Assembly: GCA_002709185.1 (NCBI GenBank)
Contig: PAQB01000037.1
Location: 1-14,690, forward strand
Length of the DNA stretch: 14,690 nucleotides
Source: Flavobacteriaceae bacterium
Lineage (GTDB): Bacteria > Bacteroidota > Bacteroidia > Flavobacteriales > Flavobacteriaceae
Direction of reading: 5' to 3'
The number at the start of each line of letters is the position of its first letter. The stretch's first letter is position 1. Shown in pieces: positions 1-7,475 of this stretch. Under the pieces are notes generated by a model. The model was given only the letters and a program-made list of their open reading frames with translations. It searched no databases and was not told the origin of the DNA. The position numbers and the translations under genes were made by a program.

Positions 1-1376
1 ATCAAAAATTAGAAGCCAGTATCAGTCACTTAGACGAATACCGCTACGGTGGCGAAATGGTCGACCAGACCGCTTATTTAAACCAACAAGCGGAAGAACG
101 CACCCACGATGTATGGATGGGAAGTTTGGATTATCAAATCAATTTTAATGAGGATAAGAGCGCTTTAATCGCATACCTCTCAGGGCAGCGAACGAACCGT
201 GACCATTACACCGGAATTTTCCCGGATGATCCGGCAGCAATAGAAACCCATTTAAGCAGCCCGCCTTACGGCATTTCAGAAACAACGACTTTCCAAGGGG
301 GCGCGCAATTCAACTACAGGGTCAATCGTTTTTTTAAAGGCACTAATGTATTTACATTGGGCGGTGAGTATCTTAAAGACGCTGTTTTAGACAATATACC
401 AGCTTACAATTACAACATTGATCAAACGACTGAAAGTCAAGCTTTGTTTTTACAAAGTGATTGGGAAATTACGCCAGCCCTAAGTTTGCTTTCAGGCGTC
501 AGGATGGAGCACCATAATTTAGTGGATCAACTCATTTTTAGTCCGCGCATTTCGGTCATGTACAAACCACAATCTGCACTACAAATTCGAACGACTTGGA
601 GCAGTGGTTTTAGAGCACCGCAAGCCTTTGATGCCGATTTACATATGGCTTTCGCAGGGGGTGGTATTTCAAGAATTTCATTGGCAGAAGACCTTAAGGA
701 AGAGCGCTCAAACAGCTTTAGCGCCTCCATTAATTACGACCACCCTACTGAAAATTATATTTTTGGATTTACCTTGGAAGGGTTTTGTACTTTCTTAAAT
801 GATGCCTTTTTCCTCGCACCGCTTGGTGAAGATGCCTTCGGAGAACGTTTTGAAAAACAAAATGGCGAAACGGCAAGAGTACAGGGCATAACTTTGGAGG
901 TACGGGCAAATTATAAAAAGAAAATTCAACTTGAAACAGGTTTTAACATCCAATCTAGCCGTTATGACAGCGCAGTTGAGGTGCTTGAGGGGTTGCCATC
1001 GACACGGGAATTTTTACGAACCCCAAATCAATATGGTTTTGCAACCTTAAATCTTATGCCCAATGAAAAATTTAAAAGCAGTTTTAATTACGTTTATACC
1101 GGTCCGATGAAGTTAGTGCATTTGGCGGGCGCTCCAGAACAAAGTATAGATGCGTTTTTGACGTCTAAAGCATTTTCTGAACTTGGCTTTAAAACAAGCT
1201 ATACTTTTAATTTGAAAAATACAGCCGCAAAATTGGAAGTTTTTGGAGGTGTAAAAAACACGCTTGACGCCTACCAAACAGATTTTGACAGCGGGAAAAA
1301 CAGGGACAGTAATTATGTTTATGGGCCGGCAATGCCAAGAACAGCTTTTTTGGGTCTAAAAATAAGCAGTTTTTAA
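1..1376 (+). CDS. TonB-dependent receptor, C-terminal part (5' end outside window)
   Basis: This is the beta-barrel portion of an outer-membrane TonB-dependent receptor, which would import a bound ligand using energy passed on by TonB-ExbBD. The frame is already open at base 3, well before the first ATG at 57, so the gene starts upstream and the plug and any signal peptide are missing. What is visible is typical barrel sequence: alternating aromatic strands, a GVRMEHH strand with an SPRISV motif near 500-560, the WSSGFRAP signature near 597-620 that is characteristic of these barrels, and a C-terminal strand ending in Phe (GLKISSF), as outer-membrane proteins usually do for BAM recognition. 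The style is closest to CirA/BtuB-like siderophore, cobalamin or metal receptors, but the ligand cannot be told from this fragment. Its TAA stop overlaps the stop of the convergent gene by four bases, so no separate terminator fits between them. Confidence 0.9.
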   Translation, partial: QKLEASISHLDEYRYGGEMVDQTAYLNQQAEERTHDVWMGSLDYQINFNEDKSALIAYLSGQRTNRDHYTGIFPDDPAAIETHLSSPPYGISETTTFQGGAQFNYRVNRFFKGTNVFTLGGEYLKDAVLDNIPAYNYNIDQTTESQALFLQSDWEITPALSLLSGVRMEHHNLVDQLIFSPRISVMYKPQSALQIRTTWSSGFRAPQAFDADLHMAFAGGGISRISLAEDLKEERSNSFSASINYDHPTENYIFGFTLEGFCTFLNDAFFLAPLGEDAFGERFEKQNGETARVQGITLEVRANYKKKIQLETGFNIQSSRYDSAVEVLEGLPSTREFLRTPNQYGFATLNLMPNEKFKSSFNYVYTGPMKLVHLAGAPEQSIDAFLTSKAFSELGFKTSYTFNLKNTAAKLEVFGGVKNTLDAYQTDFDSGKNRDSNYVYGPAMPRTAFLGLKISSF

Positions 1377-2098
1377 AATCCTAGTTCTGATTGCAATTGT
1401 TCATAGGCTTCTTGAACCTTCCTGAATTTTTCCTCAGCCCCTTTTTGATGGGCTTCGCCGAGATGCTGAACCTTATCGGGGTGAAATTTTTTAGCCATTT
1501 TTCGGTAGGCTTTTTTAATGGCGTGTGGAGTGGCGCCTTTTTCTATTTCTAAGATTTTATAAGCATTGGCCTGACTACTGTAGAACATGGCCTTGATGCT
1601 TTGAAAGTCGCTTGCGCTGATTCTTAAGTATTGGGCAATTTGTTCAATGACGGACACTTCACTGGCGGCTACAGCCCCATCGGCCTTTGCAATTCCAAAT
1701 AGAAAATGTAAAAGTTGCAAGCGGGAAGCATGGTCCATCATTTGTTGAATTTGTAAACACACTTGCCGCAGCGAAATATTTGATTGTTGATTGATGGCCT
1801 TAAAGAGCCTAAACGCTTGATTCGCGCGAGCTTTACCGTACATCTGTACGAATTGCCGACGTACAAAATCTAATTCGCGTTGGTCTTGTTTGCCATCAGC
1901 TTTGATGACAAGAGAAGCCAGTATCAGCAAACTCACTTCAAAATCTCCCGGTTGGGTTTGTGCGCGCATCCGCTTATGAGTTTGGGGTTTACCTGACGAA
2001 TTGTCCACCAAACTCCCCAGTGCCAAGCCAATAATGGCGCCAATGGGGCCCCCAAATGACCAGCCGATAGAAGCACCAATCCATTTTGCAAAACTCAT
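1373..2098 (-). CDS. TerB and J-domain co-chaperone, DjlA-like
   Basis: A 241-residue DnaJ-class co-chaperone that should stimulate the ATPase of an Hsp70 (DnaK) partner. Residues about 5-31 form a Gly-rich hydrophobic segment (GGPIGAIIGLALGSL), which fits a single N-terminal membrane anchor with GxxxG-type packing like that of DjlA. Residues about 50-165 are a TerB-like helical domain with two similar acidic motifs, KADGKQDQRE and KADGAVAASE. Residues about 178-241 are a J domain with the essential HPD tripeptide at 206-208. Order and length agree with DjlA (E. coli about 271 residues), placing the J domain in the cytoplasm. The gene is monocistronic in appearance: convergent with the receptor gene and divergent from the bacilliredoxin gene. 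The start ATG is preceded by a good TAnnTTTG element. The client and the exact role are unknown; the domain call is strong. Confidence 0.9.
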   Translation of the reverse strand: MSFAKWIGASIGWSFGGPIGAIIGLALGSLVDNSSGKPQTHKRMRAQTQPGDFEVSLLILASLVIKADGKQDQRELDFVRRQFVQMYGKARANQAFRLFKAINQQSNISLRQVCLQIQQMMDHASRLQLLHFLFGIAKADGAVAASEVSVIEQIAQYLRISASDFQSIKAMFYSSQANAYKILEIEKGATPHAIKKAYRKMAKKFHPDKVQHLGEAHQKGAEEKFRKVQEAYEQLQSELGF

Positions 2099-2122
2099 AA
2101 TTTACATTCTCGTTTACATTTT

Positions 2123-2130
2123 CAAACCTA
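2123..2130 (-). promoter_or_regulatory. Bacteroidota -7 promoter element for the DjlA-like gene
   Basis: On the minus strand this reads TAGGTTTG, an exact fit to the Bacteroidota sigma-A -7 consensus TAnnTTTG. It ends 24 bases before the ATG at 2098, giving a leader of roughly 19 bases. No convincing TTG -33 element was found at the usual spacing, so the call rests on the -7 element and its position. Confidence 0.5.
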
Positions 2131-2164
2131 AGGAATTTCATTCAAAATTTGAAACAGAATTGTG

Positions 2165-2172
2165 TATCTTTG
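2165..2172 (+). promoter_or_regulatory. Bacteroidota -7 promoter element for the bacilliredoxin gene
   Basis: TATCTTTG matches TAnnTTTG exactly and lies 24 bases before the ATG at 2197, so transcripts would start near 2178. A TTG occurs at 2149-2151, but it is closer than the usual 17-23 base spacing. The element faces the minus-strand element at 2123-2130 across 34 bp. Confidence 0.55.
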
Positions 2173-2196
2173 TAGTTCAATTATTAAATTAATTTT

Positions 2197-2607
2197 ATGT
2201 ACCCAGCAGAACTAGTAAAACCCATGCGCGATCAGCTTACCCAAGCTGGATTTGATGAATTGTACAGCGCAGATGCTGTTGACGCCGCTTTGTCTCAGCC
2301 CGGCACCACACTCGTGGTCGTAAATTCCGTTTGTGGATGTGCAGCAGCCAACGCGCGCCCAGGCGTCATTCAGAGTTTAAAGAATGACAAACGCCCTACC
2401 CAAAGCGTTACCGTTTTTGCAGGCGTTGATAAAGACGCTGTGAATAAGGTAAGAGAACACATGGTCCCTTTTCCGCCCAGTTCTCCTTGTATGGCCCTAT
2501 TTAAAGATGGTGAATTGGTTCATATGTTAGAGCGACACCACATTGAAGGCCGCCCTGCCGAACTCATTGCAGAAAACCTAAAAGACGCTTACAATACCCA
2601 TTGTTAG
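2197..2607 (+). CDS. BrxA/BrxB-type bacilliredoxin (YphP/YqiW family)
   Basis: A 136-residue cytoplasmic thioredoxin-fold protein. The CGC active site at residues 46-48 sits in the family-typical context VVNSVCGCAAANARPG, and a third Cys occurs at 98 in the FPPSSPCMALF segment that is also characteristic of this family. Length and overall sequence fit the BrxA/BrxB (former DUF1094) family, which in Bacillus removes bacillithiol from S-bacillithiolated proteins after oxidative stress. Many Bacteroidota are thought to make bacillithiol, so the same role is reasonable, but none of the bacillithiol biosynthesis genes (bshA, bshB, bshC) lies in this window. The gene stands alone, with its own promoter element upstream and a hairpin downstream. 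The family is clear; whether it is closer to BrxA or BrxB I cannot say. Confidence 0.92.
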   Translation: MYPAELVKPMRDQLTQAGFDELYSADAVDAALSQPGTTLVVVNSVCGCAAANARPGVIQSLKNDKRPTQSVTVFAGVDKDAVNKVREHMVPFPPSSPCMALFKDGELVHMLERHHIEGRPAELIAENLKDAYNTHC

Positions 2608-2621
2608 ACTGTGTAATCCTC

Positions 2622-2649
2622 AGCACCTAAAGCTTTGTGTTTTGGTGCT
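2622..2649. terminator. Hairpin between convergent genes, possible two-way terminator
   Basis: AGCACC at 2622-2627 pairs with GGTGCT at 2644-2649. After one T-T mismatch the stem continues with three A-T pairs around an eight-base loop. It lies exactly in the 46-bp gap between the convergent bacilliredoxin and radA stops. Neither side has a strong T tract, so it may end transcription only weakly or depend on other factors. Confidence 0.5.
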
Positions 2650-2653
2650 AAAT

Positions 2654-4012
2654 TTAAAGAAAATTCAGCAGGGCCTCTATTTTAGACAATAAGTGAATTT
2701 TAATCTTAGTTGGCTTTAGGCTCAATTTGTTGTGCTTGGAAACAAAAATCGCTTCAAACCCAAGTTTTTCAGCTTCCATAATGCGCTGGTCAACACGTTG
2801 AACGGGGCGTATTTCTCCTGACAAACCAACCTCACCTGCAAAACAATATTTCTCTGTCAATGCCGCATCGGCGTTTGAAGACAAAATGGCGGCTACAACT
2901 GCCAAATCAATGGCCGGATCGTCTACGCGAATACCACCGGTGATGTTTAAGAAGACGTCTTTGGCGCCGAGGCGGAAGCCCGCGCGCTTTTCAAGAACTG
3001 CCAACAGCATGTTCAGGCGCTTTGCATTAAAACCTGTGGTACTGCGCTGCGGCGTACCATAAACGGCGGAGCTGACCAAAGCTTGTACTTCAACCAGTAG
3101 AGGGCGCATGCCCTCAAGCGTAACAGCGATCGCATTGCCAGATAGCGAGGTGTCTTTTTCAGAAATTAGCACCTCAGAAGGGTTTTGAACCTCCCTTAAA
3201 CCATTCCCTTGCATTTCGTAAATCCCCAATTCATGGGTTGACCCAAACCTGTTTTTGTGGGCCCTCAAAATCCTAAAAACATGGTTGCGGTCGCCCTCAA
3301 ATTGCAAGACGGTATCAACCATATGTTCTAAAATTTTTGGGCCAGCAATACTACCCTCTTTAGTAATGTGCCCAATCAAAACAACTGGTGTCGCGGTCGC
3401 TTTGGCAAATTTCATCAGCTCAGTTGTTGTTTGCTTAATTTGTGAAACGCTACCCGCAGAAGCCTCTAAAAAATCACTCTGTAGGGTTTGAATGGAATCA
3501 ATCACTAAGATATCGGGTTTTAGCCCTTCAATTTGTTTAAAAATTTGCTGGGTGTTTGTTGCTGTTAAAACATAACATTGTTCACTGCCTGGTGCAATGC
3601 GCTGGGCGCGAAGTTTTATCTGTTTTTGACTTTCTTCGCCAGAAACGTAAAGTGTTTTGTAAGGGAGTTTTAAGGCCAGTTGGAGCATGAGCGTACTTTT
3701 ACCTATGCCAGGTTCTCCGCCCAAAAGAATGAGTGAGCCCGGAACGATTCCGCCCCCTAAAACTCGGTTTAATTCTGCGTCTGTAGTATTTAGCCGAGGC
3801 GTTTTAGTAGTGTCAATTTCAGAAATCTTTAAGGGTTTTGAAGCGCGCTTAACAGGGCCTGAAGTCGCTGTGTCCCAATCTTCTTTTTTCGGTTTCTGAA
3901 GAACTTCTTCAGCAATTGTATTCCAAGATTTACAAACATTACATTGGCCTTGCCACTTCGCATATTGAGCCCCACAGCTCTGACAAAAAAATGTTGTTTT
4001 AACCTTTGCCAT
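2654..4012 (-). CDS. radA: DNA repair protein RadA (Sms)
   Basis: A 452-residue RadA, the RecA-like ATPase and DnaB-type helicase that helps process recombination intermediates and promotes branch migration. Domains in order: an N-terminal C4 zinc finger (Cys10, 13, 24, 27); a RecA-like core with Walker A GGEPGIGKST at 98-107 and Walker B ending at Asp172 (DILVIDS); the RadA-specific KNRFG motif at 253-257; and a Lon-protease-like C-terminal domain from about 270 onward. Length matches the family (about 450-460). It is the last gene of the minus-strand run. Its ATG shares its A with the TAA stop of the preceding gene (TAATG), so translation is probably coupled. There is no functional link to the pantothenate genes that can be seen; position alone ties them together. 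Confidence 0.97.
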   Translation of the reverse strand: MAKVKTTFFCQSCGAQYAKWQGQCNVCKSWNTIAEEVLQKPKKEDWDTATSGPVKRASKPLKISEIDTTKTPRLNTTDAELNRVLGGGIVPGSLILLGGEPGIGKSTLMLQLALKLPYKTLYVSGEESQKQIKLRAQRIAPGSEQCYVLTATNTQQIFKQIEGLKPDILVIDSIQTLQSDFLEASAGSVSQIKQTTTELMKFAKATATPVVLIGHITKEGSIAGPKILEHMVDTVLQFEGDRNHVFRILRAHKNRFGSTHELGIYEMQGNGLREVQNPSEVLISEKDTSLSGNAIAVTLEGMRPLLVEVQALVSSAVYGTPQRSTTGFNAKRLNMLLAVLEKRAGFRLGAKDVFLNITGGIRVDDPAIDLAVVAAILSSNADAALTEKYCFAGEVGLSGEIRPVQRVDQRIMEAEKLGFEAIFVSKHNKLSLKPTKIKIHLLSKIEALLNFL

Positions 4013-5154
4013 TAGTCTTCACTTTCTGCTTTCAACTGTTCTGCACGGTATAATAAATCCTCTTTTCTAATCCCGTCAATTTCATCAAAAACAAAAGCCT
4101 CCTGATAGATTTTTATGGCTTTTCTGATACTGCCAGCGCCCTCATAATACCAGCCCAAATAAAGATTGGCTAGTAGAGATTCGGGATAATGCTTGCGCGC
4201 CAATTCTGCCATGTCTTTAAATTCTTTAAAACTTTCCTTTTGATTAATCGCGGAAGAAATGGCGCGAAAATCACTTAACAAAATTTGCTTTTCAACCCCA
4301 AAAATATCTTCTATTGTGGCGTATTTCTTTTTTAAGTAATCAACTACATCAGAAGGCCCCAAGGGCAATATAGATTCTTTATATTCCGAGGTAGAAATGG
4401 GCGCATAAATCTCAAAAATATGTTGTATTGCTTTGGGTATGGAGGTGGCAACTAAAGAATGGTGGCTTTGGGACTCAAAGTCGTTGAACGCGTAAAACAG
4501 CTGCTCAGACTCGATAACCTCAAGCTTAGTGTTTAATGATCGTATGCTCTCGCGGTTTTCTTTGTAGTCCGCATTGGCGGTTGATAGATAATAAAAAATC
4601 GGATCTTTAGCAGAGGTCATCCGCTCACTAAGATAGGTGCTCATCTGAGGGGACAGTGTTGGGCTCATTGCAATATAGGCTTGAAATAAAGGCTTTTTAT
4701 TAAAACTAAAAAAATTGATAAAGTTCGCCGACTCTCCGTGGCCAACAATTGCTCTAAACGACCCAACCTTATAGTTTTTAAGTATATGTGGCATCAGTTC
4801 TTTATCCAAAAAATCGTAAAATTGCGCACCGCTTTGAAGGGGAAAATAATCTTCATCAGAAATGTATAAATCCTTAGACCTCGACCCTTTTTGATTGACG
4901 CCGACAATAATGGCATCTGGCGCGTAGCTCCAGTAGGCCATATAGTCTAAATTTCCTGCTACTGTTTCAAATAAATAATCCCCATCTAGAATTAAAAAAA
5001 GTGGATAAACTTGTTCGGTGGTTTCGTCATAAGTTCTTGGCAGTTGAATTTTTAATTCCCGATTCCCCAACCATTTTGAATCTATAAGTTCATACTTTGT
5101 TTGTGAAGATAAAGACGCTGTGATTAAAAATGTTAAAAAGAAAAAATATCTCAT
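4012..5154 (-). CDS. Exported alpha/beta-hydrolase-like protein (putative esterase family) with Gly at the nucleophile site
   Basis: A 380-residue protein with an N-terminal Sec-type signal (residues 1-18, MRYFFFLTFLITASLSSQ), so it probably acts in the periplasm. Residues about 25-250 resemble the putative-esterase family (Fes, IroE, EsmC-like): FLILDGDYLF at 53-62, a KDLYIS segment at 94-99, the nucleophile-elbow region at 138-143, then LFQAYIAMSPTL, and a His-His pair at 231-232 where the catalytic His is expected. The elbow reads GHGESA instead of the usual GHSxGG, so the expected Ser is Gly140; a Ser lies two residues later. The C-terminal part (about 325-375) has a TPR-like helical pair (LANLYLGWYYEGAGSIRKAI). 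It follows the YbhN-like gene by about 56 bp and overlaps radA by one base. Activity and substrate are unknown, and it may be non-catalytic. Confidence 0.8.
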   Translation of the reverse strand: MRYFFFLTFLITASLSSQTKYELIDSKWLGNRELKIQLPRTYDETTEQVYPLFLILDGDYLFETVAGNLDYMAYWSYAPDAIIVGVNQKGSRSKDLYISDEDYFPLQSGAQFYDFLDKELMPHILKNYKVGSFRAIVGHGESANFINFFSFNKKPLFQAYIAMSPTLSPQMSTYLSERMTSAKDPIFYYLSTANADYKENRESIRSLNTKLEVIESEQLFYAFNDFESQSHHSLVATSIPKAIQHIFEIYAPISTSEYKESILPLGPSDVVDYLKKKYATIEDIFGVEKQILLSDFRAISSAINQKESFKEFKDMAELARKHYPESLLANLYLGWYYEGAGSIRKAIKIYQEAFVFDEIDGIRKEDLLYRAEQLKAESED

Positions 5155-5210
5155 TAATCCGTTTTTTGGTGATCTAATTTAAGTAATTAAAACTAAATGT
5201 AATAATTGAT

Positions 5211-6185
5211 TTAAGTCTTATTTTTTTTCTGATAGAGACGGTTGTATATCGGCAAGAAAACGAGTGAAAGCCCGCCCATAACAACGATCATTACGGTATG
5301 CGAACTCCACATGATCCAGCCAAAAGCAAGACTTGGCACTTCTTCAATATTAAAAATGGAAAAGGCCGCATAAACTGCCAGCGGGTAGGCGCCAACGCCG
5401 CCATTGGTTGCAGCAACACTAAAACTCGCGGCAATAAAACCAATCAAAATCGCTGAAAAGGGAAGTTGTGAAATGCTGTCTATTGACAAAGATGTGACAT
5501 AAAACATCAAAACATACATGGCCCAAATAAAGACGGTATGCGCAATAAATGCCCATTTATACTTCATTTTGAAGATGCTCATGACTCCCTCTAAAAAACC
5601 AATTAAAAATGATCTGATTCTTACCAAAAAAGGGTGGTTCCCTTTTTTGATAATTTGGTAAAAACAGTAAAATAAAAATAATGCTACAGGGGATAAGATG
5701 AATAGCTGATTTTGAAAATCAAGATCATCAATTAAAAAATCATATATGATATCAAATTTCCAAATGAGCGTAAATCCAATGATGAATAACATCACCAAAA
5801 CATCAGCCACACGTTCAGCAACAATGGTTCCAAAACCTTTTTCAAAGGGAACGCCTTCATAATTAGTCAGAATTGTAGCCCGCGAAACTTCTCCTGCTCT
5901 TGGAACGGTATAATTGATAAGATAGCCCGAAAAAACTGCCATCATACCATTTGAAAACCGCAGACTATAGCCCATGGGCTCAAGCATATACTTCCAACGA
6001 TAGGCACGCGACAAGTGACTCAAAAGTCCAAAAAAAACACCCAATGAAATCCAAAAATAGTTGGCGTTTACAAAATAATCTGCCAGTTCAGAAAATGAAA
6101 TTTTACGCAACGAATACCAGACCAAAATGGCCCCCAACAATAGTGGAAATATGATTTTTAAAGCGGATTTAACGGTGCTGTTCAA
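5211..6185 (-). CDS. YbhN/UPF0104-type flippase-like integral membrane protein
   Basis: A 324-residue polytopic inner-membrane protein with about eight hydrophobic segments, matching the lysylphosphatidylglycerol synthase TM region / UPF0104 family. Family hallmarks visible are RAYRWKYML near 60-68, PRAGEVSRA near 95-103, the AERVADV motif that follows, and NGGVGAYPLAV in the C-terminal half. There is no MprF-like cytosolic aminoacyl-transferase domain, so it should not make lysyl-PG; related stand-alone proteins are thought to be lipid or lipid-linked-substrate flippases, which is only a suggestion here. The start is TTG at 6185: an in-frame TGA lies at 6195-6197, no ATG exists between it and the TTG, and the next in-frame Met would remove the first 60 or so residues, including the first membrane segment. 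It begins four bases after the panD stop, so it is surely co-transcribed with panD. Confidence 0.88.
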   Translation of the reverse strand: MNSTVKSALKIIFPLLLGAILVWYSLRKISFSELADYFVNANYFWISLGVFFGLLSHLSRAYRWKYMLEPMGYSLRFSNGMMAVFSGYLINYTVPRAGEVSRATILTNYEGVPFEKGFGTIVAERVADVLVMLFIIGFTLIWKFDIIYDFLIDDLDFQNQLFILSPVALFLFYCFYQIIKKGNHPFLVRIRSFLIGFLEGVMSIFKMKYKWAFIAHTVFIWAMYVLMFYVTSLSIDSISQLPFSAILIGFIAASFSVAATNGGVGAYPLAVYAAFSIFNIEEVPSLAFGWIMWSSHTVMIVVMGGLSLVFLPIYNRLYQKKNKT

Positions 6186-6189
6186 TGGA

Positions 6190-6540
6190 CTATTTCAAAA
6201 GATTAGTGGTTTCGTCTGGGAAAACCAAGGCTGGAGTAAAGCCTTTTGCGGCATCGAGACTCATAATCGCATAAGTGATCAAAATTAGCACATCCCCAAT
6301 ATTGACCTTGTGAGCAGCAGCACCGTTCAGCGTGATTTCTCCAGAGTGCCTTGGGCCAGGGATTACATAGGTCTCCAAACGCTCACCGTTATTATTATTT
6401 ACGACTTGGATTTTTTCACCTTGTATAATATTGGCGGCATCCATTAAGTCTTCATCAATAGTGATGCTTCCAATATAGTTTAAATCGGCGCCCGTAACTT
6501 TTACACGGTGAATTTTAGATTTAACAACTTGTATTTGCAT
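6190..6540 (-). CDS. panD: Aspartate 1-decarboxylase PanD
   Basis: PanD removes the alpha-carboxyl group of L-aspartate to make beta-alanine for pantothenate synthesis in the cytoplasm. The 116-residue sequence has the expected zymogen layout: Lys9, Tyr22, the self-cleavage site Gly24-Ser25 (in YIGSITID) that yields the pyruvoyl group, Arg54, Thr57 and Tyr58, and the NGAAAH motif at 72-77. All residues line up in number with the E. coli enzyme, so it should be active and form the usual tetramer. Length is slightly shorter than in E. coli (126) because of the short C-terminus. It follows panC by 12 bp, and the product is the co-substrate of PanC. A promoter-like TACCTTTG sits directly ahead of its ATG. 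The stop is TAG, four bases before the next gene's TTG start. Confidence 0.97.
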   Translation of the reverse strand: MQIQVVKSKIHRVKVTGADLNYIGSITIDEDLMDAANIIQGEKIQVVNNNNGERLETYVIPGPRHSGEITLNGAAAHKVNIGDVLILITYAIMSLDAAKGFTPALVFPDETTNLLK

Positions 6541-6544
6541 GGGA

Positions 6545-6552
6545 CAAAGGTA
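6545..6552 (-). promoter_or_regulatory. TAnnTTTG element directly before panD
   Basis: The minus strand reads TACCTTTG, an exact match to the -7 consensus, immediately after the panC stop codon and only four bases (TCCC) before the panD ATG. If used, transcription would begin at or within a base or two of the ATG, giving a leaderless or nearly leaderless mRNA. No clear -33 element was identified, and an eight-base motif with two free positions can arise by chance. Confidence 0.35.
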
Positions 6553-7407
6553 TTAATTTAGTGCGATATTATCAATCAACCGGATGTTTCTGATATAGAC
6601 CGAAATAAATGCACGGTACTTTTTTTGAGGCGCTATTTTAACCGCTGGTTTTAGGGTTGAAACCTCTGAAATTTGAAAATATTCTAGGTTGATGGTGGGG
6701 TCTTTTTCAAATTGATCAACGCCCCATTGCATTATCTCATCAAACGGGGTGTGTCTAAATTTGTGTTTGGTCATTTTTAATACGTTGTAAATTTTTGAAG
6801 CGTGGGAACGCTCTGCGGTTGTAAGGCGTGTATTTCTAGAGCTCATTGCCAAGCCGTTGGGCTCTCTTTCTGTAGGGCAAGCCACAATTTTGACATTAGC
6901 TCTGGTCATCTTAACCAGTTTCTTAATGATTTGTAGTTGTTGAAAATCTTTTTCGCCAAAATAGGCGCGGGTAGGCCCTACGATATCTAAAAGCTTTTGA
7001 ACTACCGTGCCAACACCCTGAAAATGGCCAGGTCTAAACCTGCCTTCCATTTGCAGTTCAAGCCCTCCAAAATCAAAACCTTCTTTTGTAATGGAATTAC
7101 CATAAACTGCTGCCTCACTTGGGGCATAAACAATGATTTCACCCAAAGATCGTATGGATTTTATTCTTTTCAAGTCTTGCTTGAGGTCTCGAGGGTATGT
7201 TTCTAAATCGCCTGCATTGTTAAATTGAGTGGGATTTACAAAAATACTGACCACAACAATCTCATTTTCTTTTATTGCACGATTAATCAAAGACAAATGA
7301 CCTTGGTGTAAAGCGCCCATAGTCGGTACAAATCCGAGGTTTGAAACTGGTGTTTTTAGAGACGCTAAACAGGAGTTTAGAGACTGGTTTGTGGTTAAAA
7401 CTTTCAT
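6553..7407 (-). CDS. panC: Pantothenate synthetase PanC (pantoate--beta-alanine ligase)
   Basis: PanC condenses pantoate and beta-alanine with ATP, through a pantoyl-adenylate, to make pantothenate. The open frame extends back to 7581, but the ATG at 7407 is the right start: it gives 284 residues, normal for the family, places the ATP-binding motif MGALHQGH (His34, His37) near residue 30-37 as usual, and removes an overlap with the divergent gene. Further motifs are FVNPTQF, YFGEKDFQQLQII and the KMSKS-like AMSSRNTRL. The extension upstream has no family similarity and would cross the promoter region. It is the first gene of the minus-strand run and is followed by panD. panB (ketopantoate hydroxymethyltransferase) and panE are not in this window. 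A TAAGTTTG element lies 22 bases upstream. Confidence 0.96.
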   Translation of the reverse strand: MKVLTTNQSLNSCLASLKTPVSNLGFVPTMGALHQGHLSLINRAIKENEIVVVSIFVNPTQFNNAGDLETYPRDLKQDLKRIKSIRSLGEIIVYAPSEAAVYGNSITKEGFDFGGLELQMEGRFRPGHFQGVGTVVQKLLDIVGPTRAYFGEKDFQQLQIIKKLVKMTRANVKIVACPTEREPNGLAMSSRNTRLTTAERSHASKIYNVLKMTKHKFRHTPFDEIMQWGVDQFEKDPTINLEYFQISEVSTLKPAVKIAPQKKYRAFISVYIRNIRLIDNIALN

Positions 7408-7428
7408 TGAATTGACAATAATGGGTTG

Positions 7429-7436
7429 CAAACTTA
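7429..7436 (-). promoter_or_regulatory. -7 promoter element for the panC run
   Basis: The minus strand reads TAAGTTTG, an exact TAnnTTTG match, with its last base 22 positions before the panC ATG at 7407. This supports the shortened panC start. No TTG -33 box was seen at normal spacing. It faces the plus-strand element at 7468-7475. Confidence 0.5.
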
Positions 7437-7467
7437 AGCTATTACAATTAATCTGCATAAATTTTTG

Positions 7468-7475
7468 TATTTTTG
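7468..7475 (+). promoter_or_regulatory. -7 promoter element for the glycogen-synthase-like/DUF4270/glmS run
   Basis: TATTTTTG matches TAnnTTTG exactly and lies 37 bases before the ATG at 7512, so the leader would be about 30 bases. The region is AT-rich, which raises the chance of a coincidental match, and no clear -33 box is present. Confidence 0.45.

Noticed and set aside
1361..1390. Terminator between the first receptor and the DjlA-like gene
   Set aside because: The two stop codons overlap and no stem is visible around the junction.
5177..5216. Direct repeat ATTTAAGT before and at the 3' end of the UPF0104-type gene
   Set aside because: Eight A/T-rich bases within a low-complexity gap; no further structure.
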